Source: Bradyrhizobium genosp. SA-3
GTDB lineage: Bacteria > Pseudomonadota > Alphaproteobacteria > Rhizobiales > Xanthobacteraceae
Length of the DNA: 58,901 nt
Assembly (NCBI RefSeq): GCF_004212635.1
Contig: NZ_PSRT01000045.1
Span: 1 to 58,901, forward strand
Reading direction: 5' to 3'
Shown here: piece by piece, positions 49,522 to 58,724 of the stretch
Layout of the letters: each line of letters starts with the position of its first letter
Numbering within the stretch: the first letter of the stretch is position 1
Position numbers and translations under genes: made by a program
Notes under the pieces: model-generated
Seen by the model: only the letters and a program-made list of their open reading frames with translations
Told to the model about the DNA's origin: nothing
The model's database searches: none

Positions 49522-52500
49522 TCAGGTCGTCCGCAGCGCCTTGGTGCCAAGGTCGAGCTCGTTGACCTGCTTGTTCCGCTCCGAATCGGCCGCCGCACGA
49601 TGGTCGGTCGCCAGCACCACATAGACCGCCGGCAGCACGAACAGCGTGAACAGCGTGCCGATCGACATGCCGGCCACGACGACCAGACCGATCGAGAAGC
49701 GGCTGGCCGCGCCGGCGCCGGTCGCGGTCAGGAGCGGGATCAGGCCCGTCACCATCGCGGCCGTGGTCATCAGGATTGGGCGCAGACGAATACGGGCCGA
49801 CATCTCGATGGCCGAGCGGCGGTCGAGCCGCTCGTTGACCTGGAGCTCGTTGGCGAACTCCACCATCAGGATACCGTGCTTGGTGATCAGGCCGACCAGG
49901 GTGAGCAGGCCGACCTGGGTGTAGATGTTCATCGTCGCCGCGCCGAAGAACAGCGGGATCAGCGCACCGACGATCGCCATCGGCACCGAGATCATGATCA
50001 CCAGCGGGTCGCGCAGACTCTCGAATTGCGCCGCCAGCACCAGGAAGATGATGATCAGCGCGAAGCCGAAGGTGATGGCGAGCTGGTTGCCCTCCTGAAC
50101 GTATTGCCTGCTATCGGCCAGATAGTCGTGGCTGAAACCTTGCGGCAGCTTCTTGGCCTCGCCTTCGAGGAAGTCGACCGCCGCACCAACGGTCACGCCG
50201 AGCATCGGCACGGCCGAGAACGTCGCCGAGTTCAACTGATTATAGTGCGTCAGCGAATTCGGGTCGGTCTTGGTCTCGATCGACACCACCGTCGACAGCG
50301 GGAGCTGCTGGCCGGTGTTGGTCGTCACATAGTAGCCGCCGAGCGATTCCGGCGACAGACGCTTGCCGCGTGGCACCTGGGGGATCACCTGATAGGAACG
50401 GCCCTCGAGGTTGAAGCGGTTGATGTAGTTGCCGCCGAGCAGCACCGCGAGCGTAGAACCGAGGTTCTGCATGTTGACGCCGAGGTCCTGCGCCTTGGTA
50501 CGGTCGATCGTGACCTTCACGTTCGGCTGGTTGTAGGCGAGGTCGCTGTCGGAGACGATGAACATGCCGCTCTTGCGTGCGGCGTCCTTCAGTTTCTCCA
50601 TCTGCTCATAGACAGTTTGGAAGCCGGCGGTGGAGTTGATCACCATCTGGATCGGGAGACCGCCCGGTCCGCCCGGCAGTGGCGGCAGGTTGAAGGCGAA
50701 GGCCTGCACGCCCTCGATCTTGGACAGTTCGGCCTGCACCAGCGGCTTCAGCTGGATCGACGAGCGCTTGCGCTCGTCCCAGGGCTTCAAGAGCATGCCG
50801 GCGATGCCGCCCTGCGGGCCATTGATGCCGTTCAGCACGAAACGCAGATCGGTCTCGGGGAATTTCTGGAATTCCTTGTCGAGCTTCTCGCCATAGAAAT
50901 CGACATAGTCGATGTTGGCGTATTTCGGCGCCTTGGTCACCGCGAACACGATGCCCTGGTCTTCCTCCGGCGCCAGCTCCTTCGAGGTGTGCATGTAGAG
51001 GAAGCCGACCAGGCCGAGGATCGTCACCGCGAACAGACCGGTGATCGCCTTGTAATCCAACGAGCGGTCGAGCTTGCGCCCGTACCACCGCGTGATCGCG
51101 CCGAACACCCGGTTCACGAGCTTGGCGAAGCGGCCCTCTTCGGTGTTCTTCAGCAGCACCGAGCACATCATCGGCGACAGCGTCAGCGCGATCACGCCCG
51201 ACACGATCACCGAGCCCGCGAGGGTGAACGCGAATTCGCGGAACAGCGAACCGGTAAGACCGCCAAGGAAGCCGATCGGCGCGTACACGGCGGCGAGCGT
51301 GATGGTCATGGAGATGACGGGGCCGACAATTTCGCGCGCGCCTTGCAGCGACGCCTGTACCGGCGTCTTGCCCTCCTCAAGGTGGCGATGGATGTTCTCC
51401 ACCACGACGATGGCGTCGTCGACCACAAGGCCGATCGCGAGCACCATCGCGAGCAAGGTCAGGAGGTTGAAGCTGAAGCCCAGCGCCAGCATCAGCGTGC
51501 AGACGCCGATCATCGACAGCGGAATCGTGACGACGGGAATGATGACCGAGCGGAGCGAGGCGAGGAACAGGAAGATTACCACGATCACGATGATCACGGC
51601 TTCGCCCAACGTCTTCTCGACCTCGTCGATTGAGGATTGGATGAACTTGGTCGAGTCGTAGGCGACCTTCATCTTCATCGACGGTGGCAGATTGCGTTCG
51701 AGCTCGGGGAACAGCGCGCGCACACCCTTGACCAGCGTCAGCGGATTGCCCTGTGGCGTCGCCTGCACGCCGATGAAGATCGCGTGCTCGCCATTGAAGG
51801 CAACACTCGCATCGGTGCTTTGGGCCGCAAGTTCGACGGTGGCGATGTCCTCCATCCGCACGAAGCCGCCGTCCTTGGCCTTGACGATCATCTTCTTGAA
51901 CTGGTTGACGTCGGTCAGGCCCGTATTCGTCGAGACGTTCGAGACGATGAGATAGCCCTTGGTCTGGCCCGCCGCGGATTGGAAGTTGTTGGCGGTGATC
52001 GCGGCGGCGACATCGGCCGGCGACACGTTGCGGCCGGCCATCTTCACGGGATCAAGCCACAGCCGCATCGCGAAGGTCTGGCCGCCCAAAATGTCGGCCG
52101 AGGCCACGCCGTCGACGGTCGACAGCACCGGCTGCACCACGCGCGTCAGATAATCCGAGATCGCCGAGCCCGATAGCTCCTCGGACGAGAAGCCGAGATA
52201 CATCACTGCCGTGGTCTGGCCCGTGGTCTTGGTGACGATCGGGTCGTTGGACTCCTTCGGGATCAGGTATTTGACCGAGTTGGTCTTGGCCAGCACCTCA
52301 GTGAGCGCCTGATTCGGATCGAAGTTCAGCTTGATGTAGACCTGGATCGTCGAGGTGCCGAGCACCGAGGACGAGGTGATGTAGTCGACGCCCTCGGCGG
52401 AAGCGACCGCCTGCTCGATCGGCGTGGTGATGAAGCCCTGGATCAGGTCCGCGGATGCGCCGGGATAGACGGTCGTGATGTTAATGACCGTGTTCGACAG

Positions 52501-52617
52501 CTTGGGATATTGCCGGATCGGCAGCACCATCGCCGCGCGCAAGCCGATCAGCAGGATCAGCAGGCTGACAACGACCGACAGGACCGGTCGCTTGATGAAA
52601 ATGTCGGTAAAGGCCAT
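49522..52617 (-). CDS. RND efflux pump inner-membrane transporter (HAE1-type)
   Basis: 1031 aa, twelve membrane helices and two large periplasmic loops. N-terminus FIKRPVLSVVVSLLILLIGL, the proton-relay Asp pair in LVVDDAIVVVENIHRHLEEG, and in the second half QVGLLTLVGLITKHGILMVE. Standard AcrB/MexB-class drug:H+ antiporter that works with the adaptor encoded upstream and an outer-membrane channel. No TolC-type gene is next to it, so a channel from elsewhere must be used. A hairpin (52651-52673) lies between adaptor and pump genes. Confidence 0.95.
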   Translation of the reverse strand: MAFTDIFIKRPVLSVVVSLLILLIGLRAAMVLPIRQYPKLSNTVINITTVYPGASADLIQGFITTPIEQAVASAEGVDYITSSSVLGTSTIQVYIKLNFDPNQALTEVLAKTNSVKYLIPKESNDPIVTKTTGQTTAVMYLGFSSEELSGSAISDYLTRVVQPVLSTVDGVASADILGGQTFAMRLWLDPVKMAGRNVSPADVAAAITANNFQSAAGQTKGYLIVSNVSTNTGLTDVNQFKKMIVKAKDGGFVRMEDIATVELAAQSTDASVAFNGEHAIFIGVQATPQGNPLTLVKGVRALFPELERNLPPSMKMKVAYDSTKFIQSSIDEVEKTLGEAVIIVIVVIFLFLASLRSVIIPVVTIPLSMIGVCTLMLALGFSFNLLTLLAMVLAIGLVVDDAIVVVENIHRHLEEGKTPVQASLQGAREIVGPVISMTITLAAVYAPIGFLGGLTGSLFREFAFTLAGSVIVSGVIALTLSPMMCSVLLKNTEEGRFAKLVNRVFGAITRWYGRKLDRSLDYKAITGLFAVTILGLVGFLYMHTSKELAPEEDQGIVFAVTKAPKYANIDYVDFYGEKLDKEFQKFPETDLRFVLNGINGPQGGIAGMLLKPWDERKRSSIQLKPLVQAELSKIEGVQAFAFNLPPLPGGPGGLPIQMVINSTAGFQTVYEQMEKLKDAARKSGMFIVSDSDLAYNQPNVKVTIDRTKAQDLGVNMQNLGSTLAVLLGGNYINRFNLEGRSYQVIPQVPRGKRLSPESLGGYYVTTNTGQQLPLSTVVSIETKTDPNSLTHYNQLNSATFSAVPMLGVTVGAAVDFLEGEAKKLPQGFSHDYLADSRQYVQEGNQLAITFGFALIIIFLVLAAQFESLRDPLVIMISVPMAIVGALIPLFFGAATMNIYTQVGLLTLVGLITKHGILMVEFANELQVNERLDRRSAIEMSARIRLRPILMTTAAMVTGLIPLLTATGAGAASRFSIGLVVVAGMSIGTLFTLFVLPAVYVVLATDHRAAADSERNKQVNELDLGTKALRTT

Positions 52618-52650
52618 CGCGGCGATCTCGATTTCTATGTCTCAAGAGGC

Positions 52651-52673
52651 GTGATCCGGCCGAGCCGGATCAC
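52651..52673 (-). other. Perfect intercistronic hairpin between adaptor and pump genes
   Basis: GTGATCCGGC (52651-52660), CGA, GCCGGATCAC (52664-52673): a perfect 10-bp stem with a 3-base loop and no T-run. In the mRNA it could stabilise the upstream adaptor message or slow the polymerase; as DNA it could also bind a regulator. Confidence 0.6.
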
Positions 52674-52686
52674 GTGAATGTATTTG

Positions 52687-53877
52687 TCAGTAGCGCGGCG
52701 TCTGCGCCGGGATTGCCGGGGCCGGGTCGGTCGAGATCGACACCGGCGCGCCCGATTGCAGCTTGAGCTGGCCGACGGCGACGACCTTGTCGCCCGGCTT
52801 CAGGCCCTTGACGATCTCGACGCGACCTTCGACCCGGTTGCCGGTCTGCACGAAGGTGCGCACCGCGGAGAGGCTGGTCTTGCCGTCCTCTTCCTTCTTC
52901 TCGGTGATCACGAACACCGAGTCGCCGTACAGCGTGTAGTCGACCGCCGTCTCCGGCACGGTGATCACGGCCGGCTTGTCTGGCAGCACCACCGTGGTGG
53001 TCACGAACATGCCCGGCTTCAGGATCCTCTCCGGATTGGCAATCGTCGCCTGCACGCGGATGTTGCGGGTGTCGGTCGAGATTTGCGGCTCGATCGTGGT
53101 GATCTTGCCCTCGAAGGTGCGGCCCGGATAGGCGTCGACCTTCAACCGCACGACCTGTCCAACCTTGAGGCTGCCGGAATCCTTTTCCGTCACCGTGAAG
53201 TTGGCCCACAGCTCCGACAAATCGGTCAGCGACACGATGGCGGTGCCGGCCGTCAGATATTGGCCAACCTCGACCTTGCGCATGCCGAGATCGCCGGAGA
53301 ACGGCGCGCGCACCAGCTTCTGCGAGATCAGCGCCTCGGTCTTGGCGATGCCCGCCTGCGCCTGATCGTAGGCGGCCTGCGCCTGGTCGACGGTCGCCTG
53401 CGGGCCGAACTGGCGCGAGGCCAGCTGCTTGGCGCGATCGAGCGACAGTTGGGCGACGGTCGCCTGCGCCTTGTAGTTGGCGAGATCGCCCTGCTCGGGC
53501 GTGTCGAACAGCTGCACCAGCGGCGTGCCGGCTTCGACACGCGTACCCGGCTCGAACTTGATCTCGGTGACGCGACCGTTGACGTCGGCGGAGACGTCGA
53601 CCTGGTGCACGGCGGCAAGGCCGCCGACCGCGGTGAGCAGGTTCGGCACCACTTCGGACTTCGCCTCGGCTGCGCTGACGGCGACCGGCGGCGGCTTGTT
53701 GTTGGCGAAGAACTGCTTGATCATCTGGCCGCGGAAATAATTGAACCAGACGAGACCACCGACGAGCACGGCCAGAAGCGTGCCGACGATGATGAACCAG
53801 CGCACCGGCCTGACCGGACGCTTCGGCGCTTTGTCGATCGGTTCGCCCGATATCTTGTGTTCAGCTACGATGTTCAT
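52687..53877 (-). CDS. RND efflux periplasmic adaptor (membrane fusion protein)
   Basis: 396 aa from the ATG at 53877; the frame is open up to 53946 inside tetR. One N-terminal membrane helix (WFIIVGTLLAVLVGGLVWF, about residues 26-45), no lipobox. Barrel-sandwich halves VHQVDVSADVNGRVTEIKFE and VRAPFSGDLGMRKVEVGQYL around a coiled coil rich in Gln/Ala/Asp, and a beta-barrel AETAVDYTLYGDSVFVI-like segment. Links the pump to the outer-membrane channel. One base after the tetR stop, so co-transcribed with it. Confidence 0.94.
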   Translation of the reverse strand: MNIVAEHKISGEPIDKAPKRPVRPVRWFIIVGTLLAVLVGGLVWFNYFRGQMIKQFFANNKPPPVAVSAAEAKSEVVPNLLTAVGGLAAVHQVDVSADVNGRVTEIKFEPGTRVEAGTPLVQLFDTPEQGDLANYKAQATVAQLSLDRAKQLASRQFGPQATVDQAQAAYDQAQAGIAKTEALISQKLVRAPFSGDLGMRKVEVGQYLTAGTAIVSLTDLSELWANFTVTEKDSGSLKVGQVVRLKVDAYPGRTFEGKITTIEPQISTDTRNIRVQATIANPERILKPGMFVTTTVVLPDKPAVITVPETAVDYTLYGDSVFVITEKKEEDGKTSLSAVRTFVQTGNRVEGRVEIVKGLKPGDKVVAVGQLKLQSGAPVSISTDPAPAIPAQTPRY

Positions 53878-53878
53878 G

Positions 53879-54580
53879 TCATGCACTTTCTGCAATCGCC
53901 GCCTTGCCGGCACCCGCGGCCTGATTGTGGCCCAGATGCGAAGCAATTGCGGCGTCGTTAAGTCCGATACCCCTCAGGAGAAACTCACAGAGCTGCCGCT
54001 CCAGATCGTTTGCCTTGCCGTAGGCGAGACAGGGCGTGGCCGGCAGCCTGGTCAGCGCCGCGGTCATCGCCGAATGATGCGCGAACCAGAACAGGTTGAG
54101 CAGATCGCCAGTGCACGGCCGCGCGTCCCCGGCCGCAATCGCGCGCTCGAGCGAGGTGACGAAGATAGCCCCGATCAGCGTCTCGATCTTGGCATATAGC
54201 AAACGGGCGAATTCGCCGTCATCCAAATGGCTCGTGGCCATCAGCCGCAGGCGCTGCGCCTCTTCCTGGTCGGGCCCGTCTGCGATCGCGAGGAAATGCT
54301 GGACCATGCCGCGGATCAGCTCGACCAGGGTAGCCGTCGATGGCTCCCGTTCGAGCAACTCCATCAGGGCCGGATCGGCCTCGCATTCGTCGCTCAGGAT
54401 CTCGGCGTAGAGCGCCGCCTTGGACGGGAAATGCTTGAACAGCAGCGCCTCGGAAATGGCAGCGGCGGCCGCCACGCTCTTGGTCGTGGTGCCGTTATAG
54501 CCGTGTCGGGCAAAGCAGCGTTTCGCGGCACCGAGGATCAATTGACGCCTCAGGTCGCTCGTCATACGCAATGAGCTCAT
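53879..54580 (-). CDS. TetR-family repressor of the RND efflux operon
   Basis: 233 aa from the ATG at 54580; an ATG at 54565 is an alternative and the frame is open to 54634. HTH: LILGAAKRCFARHGYNGTTT and VAAAAAISEALLFKHFPSKA. C-terminal half is a TetR_C ligand domain. First gene of tetR-adaptor-pump, unlike the usual divergent layout, so it can repress its own operon. An exact 16-bp operator-like dyad ends 4 bases before the start. No good ribosome binding site precedes either ATG. Confidence 0.88.
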   Translation of the reverse strand: MSSLRMTSDLRRQLILGAAKRCFARHGYNGTTTKSVAAAAAISEALLFKHFPSKAALYAEILSDECEADPALMELLEREPSTATLVELIRGMVQHFLAIADGPDQEEAQRLRLMATSHLDDGEFARLLYAKIETLIGAIFVTSLERAIAAGDARPCTGDLLNLFWFAHHSAMTAALTRLPATPCLAYGKANDLERQLCEFLLRGIGLNDAAIASHLGHNQAAGAGKAAIAESA

Positions 54581-54584
54581 GCTA

Positions 54585-54600
54585 GTGAGTAAGCACTCAC
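54585..54600 (-). promoter_or_regulatory. TetR operator: GTGAGT-AAGC-ACTCAC
   Basis: A perfect inverted repeat with 6-bp arms and 4-base centre just upstream of tetR. GTGAGT...ACTCAC dyads are typical of TetR-type repressors of efflux operons. On the minus strand a TTGACT at about 54612-54617 could be the -35 element, with the -10 element inside the dyad, so repressor binding would block the polymerase. Confidence 0.7.
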
Positions 54601-54706
54601 CCACGCAGAAGTCAAGCAATATGTTGCATCGCAACCTCTAGATTCAGTAGAAACTGGCTAGAGTACACGGCGCACGAGCAGAACGGGGCGCCGGGCAAGG
54701 CTGGTC

Positions 54707-55297
54707 CTAGATCGGCTGGAAACCCAGGTCGCCACGGATCCGGTTGACGATGTAGGTCCCATCCCGGGTCGGCAAGATCCGCTCGACGCTGGCGCTGTCG
54801 ATCTTCACATTGGCAAAGCGGGGGCCCACGGAGACGTCGTGGACGGCCTTTGCGAAGGCCTCGACCTCGGCCATGGTCGTGACGGCCCGGCTGTCCTCGA
54901 TGCCGCAGGCCCTGGCGATGCCGACGAGGTCGGCGGCCGCGGAGGTGTGGCTGGTCTGGCCGCCGGTCTCGCCATAGGCCTCGTTGTCGAGCACGACGAT
55001 GGAGAGATTGGCCGGCTTTTGCAGGCCGATGGTGGCGAGGCTGCCCATGCCCATCAGCATCTCGCCATCGCCTGTGATGACCAGCACCGGCAGCTTTGGC
55101 TGCGCCAGTGCGAGCCCAAGCCCGATCATCGCAGCGCCACCCATGCCGCCCCAGAGATAGAAGTTGCGCGCGTGGTCGCCGGCGGCGCACATGTCGTTGG
55201 TGGAGGCACCTAAGCCGCCGATCGCAACGACGTCCTTGCGGTCCGCGAGCAGCGTGGACACCACCTGGCGGCGGTCGAGGAGATTGGCCTTGCTCAT
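54707..55297 (-). CDS. ThDP-dependent decarboxylase, beta (C-terminal) subunit
   Basis: 196 aa. Carries the thiamine diphosphate half of a 2-oxo acid decarboxylase: ITGDGEMLMGMGSLATIG with the GDG motif and NLSIVVLDNEAYGETGGQ with the Asn/Glu end of the site, then CGIEDSRAVTTMAEVEAFA. Such split enzymes (sulfopyruvate decarboxylase ComDE, phosphonopyruvate decarboxylase relatives) need an alpha subunit with the PYR domain. That gene is directly upstream, overlapping by 4 nt, but frameshifted. Substrate is open between sulfopyruvate, phosphonopyruvate and related acids. Confidence 0.85.
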   Translation of the reverse strand: MSKANLLDRRQVVSTLLADRKDVVAIGGLGASTNDMCAAGDHARNFYLWGGMGGAAMIGLGLALAQPKLPVLVITGDGEMLMGMGSLATIGLQKPANLSIVVLDNEAYGETGGQTSHTSAAADLVGIARACGIEDSRAVTTMAEVEAFAKAVHDVSVGPRFANVKIDSASVERILPTRDGTYIVNRIRGDLGFQPI

Positions 55298-55835
55298 TTG
55301 GTGAAAACCTTGGCACCGATCAGGCGCTGCGACAACAGGACGGCGGTGGGGGTGAGCGCGTTGTAGGCCTGCGCTGCAGCCGCCTCCAACACGGCCGGCA
55401 CCTCGGCCGCGTTCGAGGCGCGCAGCACCTTGACGCCGGACAGCTCGAACCGCCCTGCGTGGTCGATCCCATCGGCACCTGCCACGGATTGAACTCGCCC
55501 CACTCGCCGCGCATGGTGACGAGCGTGAGGAAGGGAAAGCGCAGGATCGGGATCAGCGACAGCATGTTGATGCAATTGCCGACGCCGCTCGACTGCATCA
55601 GCAACACGCCGCGCTGTCCGCCCGCCCAGGCGCCGGCGAGAAGTGCCACGCCCTCCTCCTCCGTCGTCAGCGCAATGCCGCGCATCGCGGAGGAGGCCAG
55701 CACGCGCTGGATCAGCTTCGAGTGACCGGCGTCGGGCACGTACGGCACCTGCCGGACGTCGAAGCGCTGCAATGTCGCGAAAATATCGTCGGGCCAATTC
55801 GGGGCCGTGTCGGGAGCGTCAGCGCGCGCGTGCAT
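55294..55835 (-). pseudogene. ThDP-dependent decarboxylase, alpha (PYR) subunit, frameshifted
   Basis: From the ATG at 55835 the frame reads a good PYR domain (RQVPYVPDAGHSKLIQRVLA, GIALTTEEEGVALLAGAWAG with the catalytic Glu, GVGNCINMLSLIPILRFPFL, RGEWGEFNPWQVPMG) up to about 55455. The family continuation then appears in another frame: GRFELSGVKVLRASNAAEVP to LIGAKVFTK, ending at 55294. One missing G in a short G-run near 55453-55455 (minus strand CAGGGCGG) would restore one 181-aa protein. Either a recent loss-of-function mutation or a sequencing error; the stop still overlaps the beta-subunit start. Confidence 0.82.
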
Positions 55836-55874
55836 TTTCCTGTCCGGTCGGCTAGCAAAGACGGCGCGACTGTA

Positions 55875-55890
55875 GACGCATGCGTGCGTC
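55875..55890. promoter_or_regulatory. Inverted repeat GACGCA-TGCG-TGCGTC in a divergent promoter region
   Basis: Perfect 6-bp arms around TGCG, midway between the decarboxylase alpha start (minus) and the P450 start (plus). A plausible operator shared by both, but no regulator gene is adjacent. Confidence 0.4.
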
Positions 55891-55941
55891 GATCAGAACA
55901 ACAAAAACGGCATATCGGCTTTAACCGGCGAGTATAACGGG

Positions 55942-57174
55942 ATGAACGCAGATGCGAAGGAGCTGGCGGCAAGCTTCGATCTCGAGAAGCTGACGCCTGA
56001 GTTCTACGACAACCCCTATCCGACCTATCGTGCACTGCGGGAGAACGAGCCGGTCAAGCGCCTGCCGAACGGCACCGTGTTCCTGACCCGCTATGACGAT
56101 CTCGTCACCACCTACAAGAACACCAAATCGTTCAGCTCGGACAAGAAGCGCGAGTTCGCGCCGAAATACGGCGACAGCCTGCTCTACGAGCATCACACCA
56201 CGAGCCTCGTCTTCAACGATCCGCCCTCCCATACCCGCGTGCGCCGCCTGATCATGGGCGCGCTGTCGCCGCGCGCGATCGCCGGAATGGAGGGCGACCT
56301 CGTCAAACTGGTCGACGGCCTGCTCGACGCCATTGCTGCCAAAGGGTCTTGCGAGCTGATCGAGGACTTTGCGGCCTCCATTCCGATCGAGGTGATCGGC
56401 AATCTGCTCGACGTGCCTCACGAGGAACGCGCGCCGCTGCGCGACTGGTCGCTGGCGATCCTGGGCGCGCTCGAACCGGTGGTGTCGCCCCAAGCGGCTG
56501 CGCGCGGCAACAAGGCGGTACAGGACTTCCTCGCCTATCTCGAGACGCTGGTCGCGCGCCGACGCCAAAAGCCCGGCAATCCCGAGCGCGACGTGCTGAC
56601 GCGCCTGATCCAAGGAGAAGGGAGCGGCGAGGAGAACGGCGAGCGGCTGACCGAGAAGGAGCTGCTGCACAATTGCATCTTCCTGCTCAATGCCGGTCAC
56701 GAGACCACCACCAACCTGATCGGCAACGGCCTCGTCGCCCTGCACCGGAACCCGGATCAGAAGCAGCGCCTGATCGACAATCCCGACATGATCAAGACCG
56801 CCGTGGAGGAGATGCTGCGCTACGAGAGCTCCAACCAGCTCGGCAACCGCATGACGACCGAACGGGTCGAGCTCGGCGGCGTCGTGCTCGACGCCGGCAC
56901 GTCGGTGACGCTGTGCATCGGGGCGGCCAACCGCGACCCCGCGCAGTTTCCGGATCCCGAACGCTTCGACATCGCGCGTACGCCGAACCGGCACCTCGCC
57001 TTCGCCACCGGCGCGCATCAATGCGCGGGCATGGCCCTCGCGCGGCTAGAAGGCGCGATCGCGATCTCGCGCTTCCTGGCGCGCTTCCCAAACTATGCCG
57101 TGAGCGGGCAGCCGGTGCGGGGCGGACGGGTCCGGTTTCGCGGCTTTTTGAGCGTGCCCTGCGCGATCGGCTGA
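55942..57174 (+). CDS. Cytochrome P450, class I bacterial type
   Basis: 410 aa. I-helix NAGHETTTNLIGNGLV, ExxR in EEMLRYESSNQL, haem loop FATGAHQCAGMALARLEG with Cys361. N-terminus NPYPTYRALRENEPVKRLPN is typical for soluble P450s of the CYP107/CYP109-like broad group. Divergent from the decarboxylase genes and without a ferredoxin neighbour; the ferredoxin at 1474 or another could serve. Substrate unknown. Confidence 0.94.
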   Translation: MNADAKELAASFDLEKLTPEFYDNPYPTYRALRENEPVKRLPNGTVFLTRYDDLVTTYKNTKSFSSDKKREFAPKYGDSLLYEHHTTSLVFNDPPSHTRVRRLIMGALSPRAIAGMEGDLVKLVDGLLDAIAAKGSCELIEDFAASIPIEVIGNLLDVPHEERAPLRDWSLAILGALEPVVSPQAAARGNKAVQDFLAYLETLVARRRQKPGNPERDVLTRLIQGEGSGEENGERLTEKELLHNCIFLLNAGHETTTNLIGNGLVALHRNPDQKQRLIDNPDMIKTAVEEMLRYESSNQLGNRMTTERVELGGVVLDAGTSVTLCIGAANRDPAQFPDPERFDIARTPNRHLAFATGAHQCAGMALARLEGAIAISRFLARFPNYAVSGQPVRGGRVRFRGFLSVPCAIG

Positions 57175-57402
57175 GGCCTCCAAACAAAAATGACGATAAC
57201 AACCCCATGCACAGTAAAGCCTGGGTCGGCGAACGACGCCCTGCGGTTCCGCAGAACTATCTGACATTTCGGGCAAATCAGGCCGCGCCACGCAATCGGG
57301 CGCACGAAGGCTTCCAAGGCGGCAGTCCGATCCCCAGATCAAGCTGAAGGCCGCCGGTGCAGTCGGTTGACGCCCCCGCGCGCAGCAATGGAGTGACGAC
57401 AG

Positions 57403-58617
57403 ATGAGCTCGTCGGTCATTGATTTCATCGCAACAGAAGCACGCTTTGGGGCCCGTAATTACGAGCCGATCGGGGTCGTCCTGTCGCGCGGCGAAGGTGT
57501 CTGGGTCTGGGATACCGAAGGCAACCGTTATCTCGATTGCCTCTCGGCCTATTCGGCGGTCAGCCAGGGCCACTGCCACCCCAAGATCCTGGCGGCGATG
57601 GTCGAACAGGCGCACAGGCTGACACTCACCTCGCGGGCCTTCCACAACGACCAGCTCGCCTTGTTCTACGAGGAGATCGCGGCGCTCACCGGCTCCCACA
57701 AGGTGCTGCCGATGAACAGCGGCGCCGAGGCGGTCGAAAGCGCGATCAAGTCGGTCCGCAAATGGGGCTATGAGGTGAAGGGCGTGCCGGACGGCCAGGC
57801 CGAGATCATCGTCTGCGCCAACAATTTCCACGGACGCACGCTGGGCATCGTCGGCTTTTCAACCGACCCCGAGACACGCACCCACTTCGGTCCGTTCGCG
57901 CCGGGCTTCAGGATCATCCCATTCGGCGACGCCGCGGCGCTGGAAGACGCCATCACGCCAAACACCGTCGCCTTCCTGGTCGAGCCGATCCAGGGCGAAG
58001 CCGGTGTCGTCATTCCTCCAGCCGGCTATTTCACGAAGGTGCGGGAGCTCTGCACCACCAACAACGTGATGCTGGTGCTCGACGAGATCCAGACCGGGCT
58101 TGGCCGCACCGGCAAGCTGCTCGCCGAACAGCACGAGGGAATCGAGGCGGATGTGACGCTGCTCGGCAAGGCCTTGTCCGGCGGCTTCTATCCGGTGTCG
58201 GCCGTGCTCTCGAACAACGACGTGCTCGGGACATTGAGACCCGGGCAGCATGGCTCGACCTTTGGCGGCAATCCGCTTGCCTGCGCGGTGGCGCGCGCGG
58301 CGATCCGCGTGCTGGTCGAGGAAGGCATGATCGAGAACGCGGCCAAGCAGGGCGCGCGCTTTCTGGAAGGCTTGAAGGACATTCGTGCCAATACGATCCG
58401 CGAGGTGCGCGGACGCGGCTTGATGCTGGCGGTCGAGCTGCATCCCGAGGCCGGGCGCGCGCGCCGCTACTGCGAGGCGCTCCAGGGCAAAGGCATCCTC
58501 GCCAAGGATACCCACGAGCAGACGATCCGCATCGCCCCGCCCCTGGTGATCACCAGCGACCAAGTCGACTGGGCGCTGGAGCGGCTCGCCACCACCCTGA
58601 CGCAGGATTTCGCCTGA
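57403..58617 (+). CDS. rocD: Ornithine--oxo-acid aminotransferase
   Basis: 404 aa class III PLP aminotransferase. [20 protein letters not shown] and [19 protein letters not shown] are the ornithine aminotransferase signature; [34 protein letters not shown] and Lys256 in [18 protein letters not shown] bind PLP. Converts ornithine and 2-oxoglutarate to glutamate semialdehyde and glutamate, feeding arginine nitrogen into proline/glutamate. GGAG lies about 9 bases before the ATG. The preceding 228-base gap (57175-57402) shows no gene I can support. Confidence 0.95.
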   Translation: MSSSVIDFIATEARFGARNYEPIGVVLSRGEGVWVWDTEGNRYLDCLSAYSAVSQGHCHPKILAAMVEQAHRLTLTSRAFHNDQLALFYEEIAALTGSHKVLPMNSGAEAVESAIKSVRKWGYEVKGVPDGQAEIIVCANNFHGRTLGIVGFSTDPETRTHFGPFAPGFRIIPFGDAAALEDAITPNTVAFLVEPIQGEAGVVIPPAGYFTKVRELCTTNNVMLVLDEIQTGLGRTGKLLAEQHEGIEADVTLLGKALSGGFYPVSAVLSNNDVLGTLRPGQHGSTFGGNPLACAVARAAIRVLVEEGMIENAAKQGARFLEGLKDIRANTIREVRGRGLMLAVELHPEAGRARRYCEALQGKGILAKDTHEQTIRIAPPLVITSDQVDWALERLATTLTQDFA

Positions 58618-58724
58618 GGCCGCCTGCGTCGGAAGATCGCAATGCCTGAAGCGGCCAACAACGAACGATTCCGCCACCTGCGCGTTGAAACGTCGTGGGC
58701 GATTACGAGCTGGGAGCTACCATC

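Noticed and set aside
49483..51633. A 716-codon plus-strand open frame opposite the RND pump gene
   Set aside because: Arg/His/Asp/Glu-rich antisense composition with no domain; the pump frame is complete and conserved.
55294..55835. Programmed ribosomal frameshift in the decarboxylase alpha gene
   Set aside because: The switch site has only a short G-run and no slippery heptamer or obvious downstream structure, so a mutation or sequencing error is simpler.
57207..57347. A 46-codon open frame in the gap before rocD
   Set aside because: No ribosome binding site, no recognisable motif, and it is only the tail of a shadow frame of the P450 gene.
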